Shown piece after piece: positions 1 to 12,094 of a stretch of 64,000 bases of DNA; the first letter of the stretch is position 1, and every line of letters begins with the position of its first letter. Under the pieces are notes generated by a model that was not told where the DNA came from, ran no database searches, and saw only the letters and a list, made by a program, of their open reading frames with translations. Source of the DNA: Todiramphus chloris collaris (taxonomy: Eukaryota; Chordata; Aves; Coraciiformes; Alcedinidae); NCBI GenBank assembly GCA_025345505.1, contig JANVCC010000073.1:4477448-4541447 (forward strand). Direction: 5' to 3'. Made by a program: the position numbers and the translations under genes.

Positions 1-170
1 TCTGCAACTGAAGCTGTTTCTTAGAGAGACTTATACCCTGAATTTATCTTTATTAAGGCCTTGTCCAAATGATAAATATATGCTGCCTGCTTGGTATCTG
101 CCACTTGGAAATAAATCACTTTAGGATTGATTTGCTAACGGCTTTCTTCACTCTGTGTCCTGCCGCCCAG
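1..170 (+). other. Putative 3' end of an intron
   Basis: This stretch reads as the end of an intron before the candidate exon at 171. It has a consensus-like branch point TGCTAAC at 133-139, with the branch adenine near 138, then a pyrimidine-rich run, and ends in CAG at 168-170. The branch-to-acceptor distance of about 32 nt is typical of vertebrate introns. The frame of the downstream exon stays open back to 69, but the residues encoded there do not look like a continuation of the exon. The intron call rests on the exon call. Confidence 0.4.
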
Positions 171-284
171 GAGGACATGTTGGAGTTCTTCACAGAAGCA
201 CACAAATATGTGGGACTGCTGAGAGAAGAAAGCTACCAACAGTGTGGCAGCACCGTGCAGTCACAGGCAGAGATGTCACCATGA
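171..284 (+). CDS. Candidate terminal coding exon of an unidentified gene
   Basis: The exon opens directly after the acceptor CAG at 168-170 and stays in one frame (phase 0) for 37 codons to a TGA at 282-284. The peptide starts EDMLEFFTEAHKYVGLLREE and ends in a polar tail, AEMSP. The first 20 residues are charged and amphipathic and would suit the last helix of a soluble protein. That composition is unlike most chance frames in this window, which are rich in Leu, Ser and Cys. The upstream branch point and pyrimidine tract fit a real acceptor. I do not recognise the protein family and assign no function. Earlier exons would lie to the left, outside the window. It could still be a chance frame behind a good-looking acceptor. 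Confidence 0.45.
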   Translation, partial: EDMLEFFTEAHKYVGLLREESYQQCGSTVQSQAEMSP

Positions 285-1056
285 CTGTCATCGTTTAAAA
301 CTTGCAGAAGTGCCCACGTTACTGGAATTTTGTGCAGTGTCTGCTGGCACCCTTGTCTCAAGCTTGTCCTTCTCAAGTGCAGCTCTGGAATCTGGATGTC
401 CACAGCTCCCCTTCCTACCGTCCCACTCCCTACATTATAAATTGCCATATGCAGAGGGGTCCCGTTTTGCACTCTTAGTTGTGATAAACCTCTGTGCTAC
501 GAAACGGGAGAATCTGGAACCTGCATTGCTTGCTGATTTGGGAACAGCTTAAACAAAAGGCTTTGCCCTGTGAAGCTAGGCAGAGACTGCATTTGGGAGG
601 GGATGGAGTAAAACCCAAAATAACCAGTGCTTCCAAATGTTAGGAGCTTTACTGTTTGCTCCGAAACTCGGATTCATTTTTACTGCTGCAGCTCATCTAT
701 TCTGGATGCAGAAAGGCAGACAGGGAAAGATGCAGCTGCACTGTAACTGGGTATGGGAAATGGCTGGTGCAGCAGGGCTGAGGCTCAGAGACCGTGGTGG
801 GCAGCAGGAGAGAGCGGCCCTTCCTGGTCTGATCTGGCACAAATCCACTCTCTCTGGCAGGTCTAGCCAGGGGCTGAACTGGGACCTGAAGCAGCTTCTG
901 TAGGGTTCACAGTGTCTTCCACCAAACAACTATGAGGATTTTCCTTGCTGTGTTAGTATAAATATAGTCCATGTGCTTTAAAAGGAAAGAGCCGTTGCCA
1001 AAGACCTCACAACTCTTACTGGCATTGACACAAGTGAGCCTTAAGCGTGTGCTTAA

Positions 1057-1062
1057 AATAAA
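1057..1062 (+). promoter_or_regulatory. AATAAA polyadenylation signal (proximal candidate)
   Basis: An exact AATAAA hexamer lies about 770 nt after the stop at 284. The sequence just downstream is not strikingly GT-rich, so this is a weaker candidate than the one at 1540. The hexamer is common by chance in A/T-rich DNA. Confidence 0.2.
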
Positions 1063-1539
1063 CACATGCTGAAGTGCTCTGCAGAGCTGGGATGGTACAA
1101 GTCATATGTTTAAACTTGGGTACTTGAGGAAGTTTTTTGCTGACTCTTGGTCTGAGATGGGTTTTATGGAAGTGATTCTGAAAGCTGATCGACTTTAATA
1201 GAGTTGGAGATTGCTTTGGAATTTTTGAACTGCATAGTACTAGTTAATAGAAAAATATTCCTACTCTAAAACATTGGTTTTAAAAAGCCTATTATGTTTT
1301 ATGAAACTCCTTAGAGGTTTTCCATAATGGTATTTATACTGGTGTGTACTGTAGTGCTTGATGGGCCCGTGCTACATCCTGACTTTTGTGTTAATACTGG
1401 CCCTGTGTTAGTGGCATTGTACTTTGGAGAAGCAAAAATTGCACTAAAGTGCAGCAATTTTCAATTATATACAAACAGAACTTCAGAAATCACCTCTTTA
1501 ACCTGAAAAGCCCCTGGAGCATGATCTTGAAGTAAATCA

Positions 1540-1545
1540 AATAAA
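1540..1545 (+). promoter_or_regulatory. AATAAA polyadenylation signal (distal candidate)
   Basis: An exact AATAAA within AAATAAAATG is followed by T-rich sequence (1549-1565) and a GT-rich stretch near 1600-1615. That matches the hexamer, cleavage and GU-element order of a vertebrate poly(A) site. It would end a 3' UTR of about 1.3 kb for the exon at 171-284. Confidence 0.3.
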
Positions 1546-1570
1546 ATGTTTTTACATTTTGGTCTTCTAC

Positions 1571-4500
1571 CTGGTACACAGAGCTGATCTGAAAAAGCTC
1601 TCTGGTGTTTTTGAGGGCGGCTATGTTGTTTAACTATGCAACAACCAAAGCTGAAAATACTGTTTCATCCAAAGCCTGTGGGTACTTTGGGAGAGAAGTG
1701 ACTAAAAGCCTTTGTGAAGGAGTCCAGGTTATACACATCGACTTCTGAGTTAGGGCCAGGGTAGGTGCTGATTCCCAGGTTTAGGAGTCCAGTAGGGAGT
1801 TCCACTGACATTACCTAGAAAGGAACACTTCTGCCCATGTTTCACATTAATCCAAAAACAACAGGGGAAATAAATGCAGCTATGCAGAATATGTTGTTTT
1901 TTCCTCCAGCTTCTTTTGAGGCATGAGGAAAGCCATTTAGAATTTGTTTTTCAGAAAAAAGCTTTCATACTCTGTATAACCAGTTCTGTGATTTGTATCT
2001 CTTTCATTCAAACATCTGTGGAAAGTTTGAGCTAAAGGGGGCTGACTAGTACAACTGTAACTTCAAAACTGAGAAGCGTTTGACTTCTAAGTGCTTTATG
2101 AAATTAACAGTGTATGAGCAAGGGCATGGCTGGTGAGTGTGAAGACCAAGACAATCCTTTGTGTTGCGTGGTTCCCATTTCTCCACTGGGCTATTGACAA
2201 GAGCATGTTAGTACCTGTGCAAGGAACACTTCTTGGTGGGAGCAGAGTGTTTCCACTCAGTGCAGCTGGTGAAAACTGGTCTGATTTGACCAAGAACAGA
2301 ATAAGTAGAATTCTTTTTTTTTTTTTTTACTAGATGTTTGCTTAAGAGCAATGTGAATATTGAAATGGTATTTCCAGATTGTGGGTAAATTTAGAGAGCT
2401 GTAGCAAATGAACAGCGATGGGCAATTGTCTCCAGCATGTTTATGGGAAAGCATATGTGTTTCTTTCTAATTTCATTAAGTATTGGTTCCTGTAATAGAT
2501 GCCTCCCTTAAAGACAGCAGTGAAATCAATAATAATGATTGTTACAATGGATTGTGGGTGTGTATGTCTTATCCTCAGCTTTCCTGTTTTCTTTAGCGTA
2601 TTTGCATATCCCAGAGGCCTTCCTGCAGCCAGGCTGCTGCCTCTGGGGAGAGGCCTGACATATCTTCACTTTGGCAGCATTTTCCATCAGATTGTCCCTC
2701 CAGCCTTTGTTGCTGAGTGCCATCTCCACGGCTGCTTTCTCAGGGCTGCCTTTCTCTGAAATGCCATTTGCAAAGAGCAGCTGACGTTTCCCACGAAGAT
2801 CTGGAGGCAGTTCTGCCAAGTGGCTGTTTTACCCAAGAACCCGATGGCTTTTTCCTGGTTAATTCTCTTTTGAATTACACATGAAGAGGGTGAGGAAAAA
2901 GGAGAAGGGGAATGGGAAAATTTGTTTGGGGGGGGGGGAGAAGTGCCACTCCTTCAATCTATTTTGTCCAGGTTTTTAATTTGCTGGAGGAGGGAGCAGC
3001 TGATCCCTGTTGGTCCCATGGCTGAGCTGTGCTGCTGGGCTCTGCTGAGGGCTCTGCCAGGGCCGAGTAGGGAGCCAAAAGAGCCACCACTGAGGACGGA
3101 GCACTGTCAGCATCCCCGCTGCACTAGCAAACAGGATTAGTGGCTAAAAGAAGGTAATTCTTCTGCAAGCTCTCTTCCCAAGAGAGAACTGGTTGTTGCT
3201 CTGGCACAGTGAAAAGCGTTGCTCGCCTGGTTTAGCGCCGGCCGTGAAACTGGTGTGCCAAAACCTGACTGGGAGCCGAGTGCTTCGAGAGCTCACGGGA
3301 ACTCTGCAGAGCTCCTTCCCTCTACAGAAAGAAATTCCTGGGGTCAGTGCACTGCTAAGAGTCTGTTGCTCTTTGGGGCCTTGCACCCTTGCCTGGCAAT
3401 AGCACGTGAGGTAGAATGGCTCTGGAGGCCAAAGGGCTCCCAGCTTTTTTTCTTATGTCTCAGAAACTTGTTGCTTAAAGCTGCCTGAGGGTTTCTGAGG
3501 GTGCAGTTAAGTGAGCTGCTCAGGCTCTTCCCAAGATGGCCCCAGCTCTCCTTCTACCACCAACCATTTCCAGCACTGCTAGACTAACCTTGCCTGAACT
3601 TGTTTGGTCTTCAGCTGAACCACTGAACTAAACGGGCCACGCGTGCCGTTGTGGGGGAGATGGGATGTGCGTGCAGGGATATTGGAAAGGAGAGGGGGTC
3701 CGTTCCTTCCTGCTACAGCAAAGTCTTAGCTTGAGAAACCACATCCTGGACACCTCGAAGCAGCTCCTGTCAGCTTGGGACCGCTCTGCTCACTCCTTGG
3801 CCAATCCCAACACGCCCCTTACATTGATGCAGTTTTTTGGCTTGCTTGTTCTGCCCACATCGATGGTAACGAGGTAGTGGCATATATATTGTGCCATACT
3901 GTATGGCTTGGGTAATTCCTGGATGGATTTAATTAATTAAGCCAAGTGCAAATGTGTAAATTCTGTATTTGTAAAAGTAAAGTGCTGGATTCCATTTTCG
4001 GAAAGGTTTTATTCTCTGAAACTGTTAATGTATTTCCACTGTTATCACACTTTAAATGAACTCGTGAGTTAAGAACAGTGACAGAGAATAAATTATCATA
4101 CAGCTGGTAGGAGTGAGATAAATAAAAGGATATACGTAAAAAATAAATGGATTCTGCCCCTGTGTGTGCAGAAGAACCAGTCCTTGATGATGAAAGGCTA
4201 TTAAATGGCTTAGTGTAATTAACTGTTTTAGTGCTGCTTCAGGAAGAGGGGTTTATAGTTCTTCCTTTGAAGTCAAGTGTAGAGTGCAATAGCAGCTCTT
4301 CCACACTGGGAGACTACTGAGGAGATGCCCAGAGGAAGAAGGGGAGGGAATCTGGGACAGAAGGGTCATGTCAATCTTTTAATTTTTATGTCTTTTTTTT
4401 TTTTTTTTCCCCAACAAAAAAAAAAAAAAAAAGAAATCTGCAGTCAGGTGAAAGAAATTGTCAGTGAAACAGAGAATTTGAAACTGAATTTGAGTCTCTG

Positions 4501-6720
4501 ATCATCATCTTGTATAATAATAATCTCCAGGCCAGTGGGAAGGTCCCGCTGTGTGTGTCATCCTGGGGTCCGTCAGTAAACATCCGATATAAGGAGCACA
4601 TTTCATCCTGTGCTGAAGGCAGAAGAAAAGAGGGCTAGCTCATGGTTCTCAGCTGTGTGGTTCATGGTGTGTATATACTGAGTTTGGGAAGGGCTTACTG
4701 ACGTTGAAGAAGGGATGTTAGAAAGTCTGTGAGCTGGCCGTGGTGTGTCATACAGCTCCTCTTCTTGCTCCCTCTGTCGTTGGGCGCAAGTGAAGAGCGT
4801 AGGAGAGACAGACGTGACGAGAGGTGCTGTGGTGGCTTTACACCCTGCACGCTGCTCTTGCCCAGGCAGACTCCTATTTTGTTGGGTTTTTTTTTTCCCT
4901 ATTTTGGCAGGACAACTTGACTAAAAATGGTAAAAGAATGCCCCGTCTTGCTTCGGTGCCTGGGTGTATCTGCACGCAGCGATAACCAGATTTGCAATTC
5001 AAGAAAAGGGCTGTTTTTACTGATGAATCAACACCGGGTGCCACTTCAGAAAACGAAGCATATGGGCTGGTAGTGTTTGCCTGCATGTCTGTTTCTCATC
5101 TGTGACAAAAACTGTCACACACATAGGCTGTATGAACTGGTTGTGACACAGGGATAGTGTTTCAGAGACAAGTAAGATCCTACAGCATCTTGAGCAGAGA
5201 AGTAGAGAACAAGTCAATACCCCAGTGTGGGAGATCTCTTCTGCTGGACATACTCCTGGCTGGGTGGCTTGGGTGGCACCCGGACAGGTCAGGAGCAGGA
5301 GCCCCCTTGAGACTGCACTTGAGGCAGTCCTGCCACGTCTGCTACTGTTGCTGCTGATTCCTACTGCCTTCCCTAGACCTGGGCCTTGCACTTGTAGGGA
5401 TGTGAAGCCCAACCAGCTTGCCAGCCCAGCTGAAACATAAACCCATAGCAAGGAGGAAACAATAGGCTGATGATTTTGTGAGGAAGGCTGTGGCACAGCC
5501 TTGAGAGTGGGAGGACCCTTTCTGGCAGCTGTGAAGGCTTCATCTGAGTGTCCTGTGAATTTGCACCCTAAAATACATTGATCTAGTGGCTAAGATGTTG
5601 CATTGAGGCAACAAAGTTTTGTTCCTAAGTCTTTCTCTAAAGGTCCATGTGTGTTCTGTGGTGAAGGTGGTGTCTCACACACAAAAAACAGGGATCCAGC
5701 CTCAGATCTTTGTGTGCCTTTTTTTTCTAATCCAGAAAATGTGCACACACGTGCCACTTCATTAGTGAAGTTTAATAAATGCATGCTTGAAAGTACTTCC
5801 AGATTCTCAGCTGAAAAGCCCTACAGAAATGAAAAGCATTATTGTTATTAGTGTCATTCTTGGTGTGGGCTCTAAGCCTGGCATTGTGCTGAGATTTTCC
5901 TGTTGAACAAAGCACTGATCTTATCTTTCCTTCTGCCTGCTTCTTTGCACTGGAAATTCCTCTGCAGGGAAAGGATGGACTCCGGATTTAATGGGATAAA
6001 TTGAGATTTAAATTTAGCTTGAGATTTATTTCATGTATCCAAAACAGCTCCTTGTGGTTAATTTCCAGGTTAACGTGTTTCTCTGAATATACCGTTCTTG
6101 TATCACTTGAATTTCTTTTTATTCTGCATCTTGAACTCCTTAAGAGCAAATGATTTATTTCACTGATGTTTAGTCCTGTCACTTTTTTTTCCAATGCTCT
6201 CAAAAAAAGGGTGTGCAGAAGGGCATAAAATCCATACATAGAAAAAAAAGTAGTGCTGGTCTTTGCCTACAAGGTGATGCTATTGTCAGCGAATGTGAAT
6301 AATCCTTTTTTCTTTTCTATAAAGGTCTGATCTTTCCTCCCCCTTATAAGATAAAACAGTCTGTCTGTCCTATAAATGCACAGTGAAGTGTAATTTCACA
6401 TCAGATCTTTGTCCCACGGGCTGGTAATGTGATGTTCACCTAAAGGATAAGAGAGCTTGACAAGCTTCAGCTCACCAAAATGGTAATGTTCATCACTGCC
6501 TGAATCTAATTTGAGCTTCCTTTCTAGTTCACTTTCTAGGGAAGGAGACCTGGGAGACTGAATACGTGGAGGACAGGCTGTCGAGGGACGTTACTGCAAA
6601 GAACGGGAGGAAGAGAGCTGCCCTCTGAGAGATGGGGCATTTTTAGTCTCTTTCTCCTGTTTTGTTACATGAAAATCAGGCGAGCCTTGGGACTCTCTCA
6701 AAAGTACTCAAGTAATCTGG
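1571..6720. other. Gene-free interval with homopolymer tracts
   Basis: I see no coding gene here. Frames of up to 159 codons occur (for example 5017-5496 on -) but have no recognisable domain, and overlapping frames are open on both strands. The interval holds T15 at 2314-2328, G11 at 2928-2938 and the T16/A17 pair at 4393-4432. The remainder is unique sequence. Confidence 0.6.
4393..4432. repeat. T16 - 7 nt - A17 inverted homopolymers
   Basis: Sixteen T (4393-4408), a seven-base spacer (CCCCAAC) and seventeen A (4416-4432) form an inverted repeat. A single strand could fold into a hairpin of about 16 A-T pairs. It may be slippage-generated, or two poly(A)-like tails meeting head to head. 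I see no retroposon body on either side. Confidence 0.85.
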
Positions 6721-6816
6721 TTCTTGGATTGTTTGGTTTGTTGTGTTTTGTTGTTCTTTTGTCTTGTGGTGGTTTTTTGGGGTTTTTTGTGTTTGTTTGT
6801 CGAGGGGTTTTCTTTT
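6721..6816. repeat. T/G-rich low-complexity stretch
   Basis: Runs of T are broken by G or GG (TTTG, GTTT and GGTTTT motifs) for nearly 100 bases, with almost no A or C on this strand. It reads as a degenerate microsatellite. Similar stretches occur at 18396-18469 and 60135-60164, with complements at 7492-7575, 34310-34345 and 61447-61477. Confidence 0.7.
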
Positions 6817-7491
6817 AGTTGAAATACCCTTGCCAATCTCTGCTTTTTCTATTTTCTGTTGCCCCTTGGAGAGCCAGTGCTGTTGTTATCAGTTGTTTCT
6901 TCTGTGCTAGAAGATTCATTAGTATTCCTGCTACATTATTTATACTTGATTTTTTCTAATATATAGATCAAACACTTTTTTTTTCCCTTTTCATTTTTTC
7001 TCTGAAAATTTGTGTGGATCAATCTTATTGACCTTACACTTTGACGAGCTTTAATTGAGTCTCCTACACAAAACCTCATGTAAAAGGAGAAAAGGTCAAT
7101 ATCATGGGTATTTTTGTTTATATCACTCTGGGTCAAGGACACTCAAACGTTGCCAAGACCTTATTGATCATTTAGGAGTCATTTTGTTCAAAGATGAGGT
7201 TCTATCACAGACTGTGGATATCTTTTCCTGGGGCCTGTAAAGACACTAAGTTTCCATTTGCTCTTTAGGTCAGGATGTGACAGCATGTTCTGACAATGCT
7301 AGTTTGAGACTAGTGTGCTTCTTATTAAAGATGAAACTGGATTGAAGAAGTCAGCAGGGTTCTGCTCATGATGCTTTCTGAAGGTAATGGGCTGAATCTT
7401 CCATACATTGGCAAAAGTTTAATAGCTTCAGTGGAGCTGCTTCTGCAGGCCGGGGATCTGATGTTTACCCTATGCCTCACGTAGGAATATA

Positions 7492-7575
7492 TTTAAAAAC
7501 AAATAAACAAAAACCCTCAAAAAAAAAACCCAAAACAAACCAAACCCCAACAAAAAGCAGAAAAGCTAAAAAATA
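7492..7575. repeat. A/C-rich low-complexity stretch
   Basis: A-runs are interrupted by C, CC or CCC (AAAC, AACC and AACCCC motifs). The stretch is the compositional complement of 6721-6816, about 700 bp away, so the two could partly pair in a transcript. No source retroposon is visible. Confidence 0.7.
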
Positions 7576-7909
7576 GAGAAAAAATACTCAGCAGGCATCA
7601 TATTTGAAAGCTGGTTCATTGGGCATCTGTGCAGTGCAGGTGTAAAAGCTATGATGTGTGTTTTCTCAGAGTAGTTTACATTCAGTAAACTTATATCACA
7701 CACAGAGATGTTCACTCATGAATTCTTCTAGAGGGAAAGAATTTGACTCATTGCATATAATTCCTTAAAATAATGGAGGGTTTTGAGCCAGCCCTATCTA
7801 TAAATTAAACAATAATAGTAATTAATGTGAAGCGTGTGCTTGAAGGATGCTGTCTGATGTGCTCTCAGCACATGAACCTTTTGGACCTTGCCAGCCAGAT
7901 TAGGAGCAG

Positions 7910-8160
7910 CTTTTAAAACAGTCACATAGCAGGATTGCCACAAAGGTTTATACTAATGATTAGGGAGCATATAATTAAAGCCACTCCCAAACTGGGAAAG
8001 CATTCTCAGCAGACTTCAGAAACTCTAAAATGCTTGTTTATTCAATAATTATGGAGCATAATTATGGTAATGAGGTTAGCTCAGATTTACATATTAGCAA
8101 TGCATTTTAATGATCTGATTATACAAAAGTGAGATACAATAGATTAAATTTTATATGGAA
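7910..8160. other. Candidate conserved non-coding element
   Basis: This is an A/T-rich, non-repetitive block with two exact copies of ATAATTATGG (8045-8054 and 8058-8067) and further AATTA and TTTTAAT cores, which are homeodomain-type sites. No open frame of note runs through it. The composition resembles vertebrate developmental enhancers. Conservation is inferred only and was not tested. Confidence 0.25.
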
Positions 8161-8190
8161 AATTTGTTGCCAGACTGGAATCATAAGACA

Positions 8191-8206
8191 CCCCCCCCCC
8201 CCCCCC
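8191..8206. repeat. C16 homopolymer
   Basis: An uninterrupted run of 16 C. The complementary G16 could form G-quadruplex structures. Such runs are prone to length error in sequencing and slippage in vivo. Confidence 0.95.
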
Positions 8207-8350
8207 ACCAAATAGATTTATAAGAGCTCAGGGAATTACCATGTAATAAATCCTATGATTGTAACGAAGTAACTAGAGCAGAAAAAAACTCAAATCATTG
8301 TCTGAACAGAAATCCCCAGCTGTAAAACTACTGCTGAGTGACATTAAAGA

Positions 8351-8367
8351 TTTTTTTTTTTTTTTTT
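8351..8367. repeat. T17 homopolymer
   Basis: An uninterrupted run of 17 T, about 145 bp after the C16 tract. No retroposon body is visible next to it on the minus strand, so it is most simply a mononucleotide microsatellite. Confidence 0.95.
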
Positions 8368-11300
8368 AACTTCAAACTATTTTTTATAAATATCATCAAA
8401 TGGGCTGCAGAGTCCTTGGAGACAATTTTGTGAGAACAGGCACTGCCTTTGTTTCTGAACAGTGAAGTTAGCAAGTCGAGATGAAGGAAATGACCCTCCT
8501 GTTTTCTCACCCGGCTCTCATCTTTTCTTTCATCTGTCTCATCCTTTCTTCCTTTCATCCAAGTTTTGCTTCTCTTGCTTTCATTCAGTGGTGTTCTCTC
8601 AAAAAGCCCTGCTATGTTCTCTACCAATAACATTTGTATTTTTGTAGTTGGAATGATTGTATTTCCTTCATGTACAGCTGGGTTTTTTTGCTTTCTTGGG
8701 CTGTGTAAAGCTTTCAAATTTTATTTTAAAGGAACAGTTTAGCTCTTCAATCTTTGCTTTGGTAATACAATATTGTCTTTTACTCATTAAATGTCCTCCT
8801 TTTCTTGTTTTAAGAGGTTAGTGATTTATTTTGTGCAGCATTGCAGCAAATTGGATGATCCTTAAGTCAGGGAAATCAAAGCAAGGCTGCATGTGATGTG
8901 CTAACTAGCAAAAGGGGATAACATGATGAAATATTCTGTTTGTATTTGAGGGGCTTGATCGTTGTGGGGTTTTTTTTTCAGTAAATAATTATACGACCAG
9001 GTGGAATAGTGTGAATAATGGTGAAATTAAAATGTCAGTGTTGAATAATCATGGGGGTGCTGAGGCTGAGACAGGGATGTTCTCTCCCCACAAGGCAGAG
9101 TGCTAAGTGCTGGTTTTGTCATCAGAATTCAATCTTTGCACCAGTTTAGCTCTGCTGGAAATACCCTCTGCTCCAGCCCATCTCTCTGGGTTCAAGGACT
9201 GCCTAACCACAGGGCCTCCTGCAGTGAACAGAAACTGCAAAGGAGGCAGGGATGGGAAGATCTGGCACTGTAAGAATCAACATCTCTGGGAATAATAACA
9301 CTGGTTTACTGTCAGTTCCCAGTAGCACCCTGGGACACCCAGTTCTGCCCAGAGCTAGGCACAGCAGCCGTTAGAAGCTCCCGTGTGCAGTATAAACCAG
9401 CAACTGCCAATCTGAACCATCACATCCAGAACAGTTTGCTGTAAGGCTGAGTGCTTGAGTCTGAAAACATGAATCCTTATGTGAAGCACATTTTTGGATT
9501 TTGCTTAAAAAAAAGAGAACATCTTGGTAAAATCCAGTTCTAGTGAGCTGGTTCCTGGGGCAAGGATGGAGAACCAGTGAACACCTTGGAAGAGGGAGCA
9601 GCTGGAGCATTTTGTTCAGGTTAAACTTGATAAGCATCCAGATTGTCAGCACTCATTCTTTCAAGGACTAAATGGATACTAAGGAAGTGTCTTTTACTCT
9701 TACCGGATTCCACACAATTCTAAGCACACAACCTAAACCTGTGTTTTATACGCATCTGTAAAACGTTGTGAAAAAGCAGATCCCCCAGAGGCTGCATTTC
9801 CAAGCTTGTCCTTCTCCATAAACCCTCATGGCATTATTTTTCAGACACTTTGTTTTTAGGTTGCATTGACAATATCATCATTTGTTCTTTTCGACAGCAG
9901 CCTTTGAAAAAATCTAGTCTGAAGTCTATAGTCAAGACAACTTAGGCTTCGGTATTAAACATAAGGTTTTGTCATCTCTTTTTGCTTGTTTATATTTTCT
10001 TGCAGTGTGGGTCATTTCATCCTTTCTGCATCAGCACACTAGGGATGAGCTTTGCCAGAACCTGTGTTTCCTTCTCCCCGGAGGGGGGGATACAAACTTG
10101 CGCTCTCTTTGTCTTTGTTTGCGTACAGGTCTTCAGGAGCAAACCTAATCATGCTGCTGGCTGGCATTGTTTGCCCATGTTTTAGGGTTTGCTTGCTGTT
10201 TGCCGTGTGCTGAGGAAGGCGACTGAATTGTGCTGTTTACACTGTTCTCTCTGCTGGACAAGGGCATCTCTCAAATGCAAGGCACAGTATTTTGATTGGC
10301 ATATTTTTGCAGGGGACTCTATTAAATGAGGAAGTATCTGCTTTAATTCTTAGCAGCAGCGCTTGTGAGAACTAAACCAGCCCTGCTCCAAAGGCCTGTT
10401 AGCTTTCTTGGGTTATAATATTTTATTCACGTGAGAATAGGCTCATAAGTTCCCACACAAATATCTCCTCCTTTCCTCAGCACTGTTAATGTTAAGGAAT
10501 TGCCTAACTTTGGCTTTAGTGTTGGCTGTTGCCCTTGAGGAGAACTTGATGAGAAGTATTGCTTGCATTTCAGGTTTTCTGCTGAAATCAGTAGGAGATG
10601 AGTCACAGAAGTGCAAAGATGGCAAAAAGCCAGTCTTTGTGAAGAGCAAGGTCTTTATCTGCCTTCTCCACAGCTCCTTGCAGGAACATCTCTGGTGGTT
10701 GGCCTGGAAGCAGTTTCTTTGTCACGCGTTTAACACAACCTTCCCTTTCAATAAAAGAAGACGTTTCTTTATCTTTCTAATTAAAGCTTAGACTTCAAAA
10801 CGTTATATAATTGTCTGTGGCTCCAACTGTCTTCTAAAAGAAGACAAATAACCCTTTCTTTAGGGAGAAAAGATCTCGGTGCCATCTATACTTCATGGAT
10901 TTTGAAGCTGGCAGACGAGCATTGTGAATTGCGTAAATCCGATGGATGTTCGGTGCTTCAACACAGAAACACGTCACCCAGGATGTTATTGCCTGGGGCT
11001 TGGAAAAGAGAAGCTGCAAGTCCCTGCCAGACACACCACAGACATACTGATATATCTCTGCAATGTATTCTTGCTGCCCAAATACGAGCTTGATAAGTTC
11101 ATGTTGAAGTCAAGCAATAAAAATATCTCCACGCTAGGCTGAGGATAGTCATATCCTTTCTTTGCAAAGTCAAACATAAATGATCCTGCTCATTTAAAAA
11201 TCTCCCTGCTGTGTTGCCCTAGCCTGTTTCTCTTATACTAGGACTCTTAACTGTGCTCATTGTTCTGGTCTGTATTTGCCATTGAGAGGACACTGAAGGA

Positions 11301-12094
11301 AGAGGAGAGCTTTCCACTTTTCTTTGCCTGTGTGCTCTGCCTGGGAATGCTCCATGACATGTTTTCCCTGATCCAGCCTGGCTCATAGCTTTCCTTTCAA
11401 GCCATCTTTGTTGAGCTTTTCAGCTTTCAGATCCTTCTTCCTGGAAAGGATATAGTTAGAAGGAAAATGATGTCCATGAAAAGTAATGCAGCTTTGAGAT
11501 CTTTCATCTACGCGTGAACTTCTGGGCTTGTGTGAGTCCGGTGGTAGCTCTGTTGCCTTTTGAGTGAAGCTGGTTAACTGTAATTGGCAGGGAAACATTT
11601 TTCAAATCTTTTTGGTATGAAAGATGCTAGACAAGCAATAAATTACACCATGTTCTGCTTTATGAAACACATGAAAACTTAGTGAAAATAAAACAACTCT
11701 GTAAATCCAGCTCCTTGGTATCCAAAGCATGTGATTTCTTGCAAGGTGACTGGTGAAAGCTCTGTGCCCCTCAGTGTTATTCTTAAGGGGGACAGTCTCA
11801 TAGGAGCTCATAGGCTAAATGTACGAATATATGTGTGCATATCTACAATATATACAAATAACAATATATTACTGCACTTCAAGAAAGTGTTACCCTTTCC
11901 TCCTCCCTGAGGTTTTAGGTACTGTTCAAAGGGTGTACCAGAGAAGCAGTAGGTTTCTTGAGGTGAAGATGGGCTCAAGGGGCTCTGCAGCCACGAGAAG
12001 AACAAATACTGGGCTATTTCTCAGGCTGGAAACTCTGCTGCCAGGGGCACCGTGCCTCCCCTGGAAGGCTCCAATCTGGGTACCGGCCCCAGCT
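8368..12094. other. Gene-free unique interval
   Basis: I see no coding gene, RNA gene or classifiable repeat. Short A/T-rich patches occur, for example 11822-11870. Open frames are at most about 130 codons (one starts at 8328 on -), with no recognisable domain. Confidence 0.55.

Larger units (their letters stand above)
285..1570 (+). other. Possible 3' untranslated region
   Basis: If 171-284 is the last coding exon, the unique sequence after its stop would be the 3' UTR. It holds two AATAAA hexamers (1057-1062 and 1540-1545). The second has T-rich and GT-rich sequence within about 70 nt downstream, as at a polyadenylation site. The block has no recognisable repeat. A frame of 88 codons at 637-903 and overlapping frames on the minus strand look like chance. 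Confidence 0.3.

Noticed and set aside
5017-5496. 159-codon frame (-)
   Set aside because: Composition is Leu/Ser/Gly-rich as in chance frames, with two overlapping frames on the other strand.
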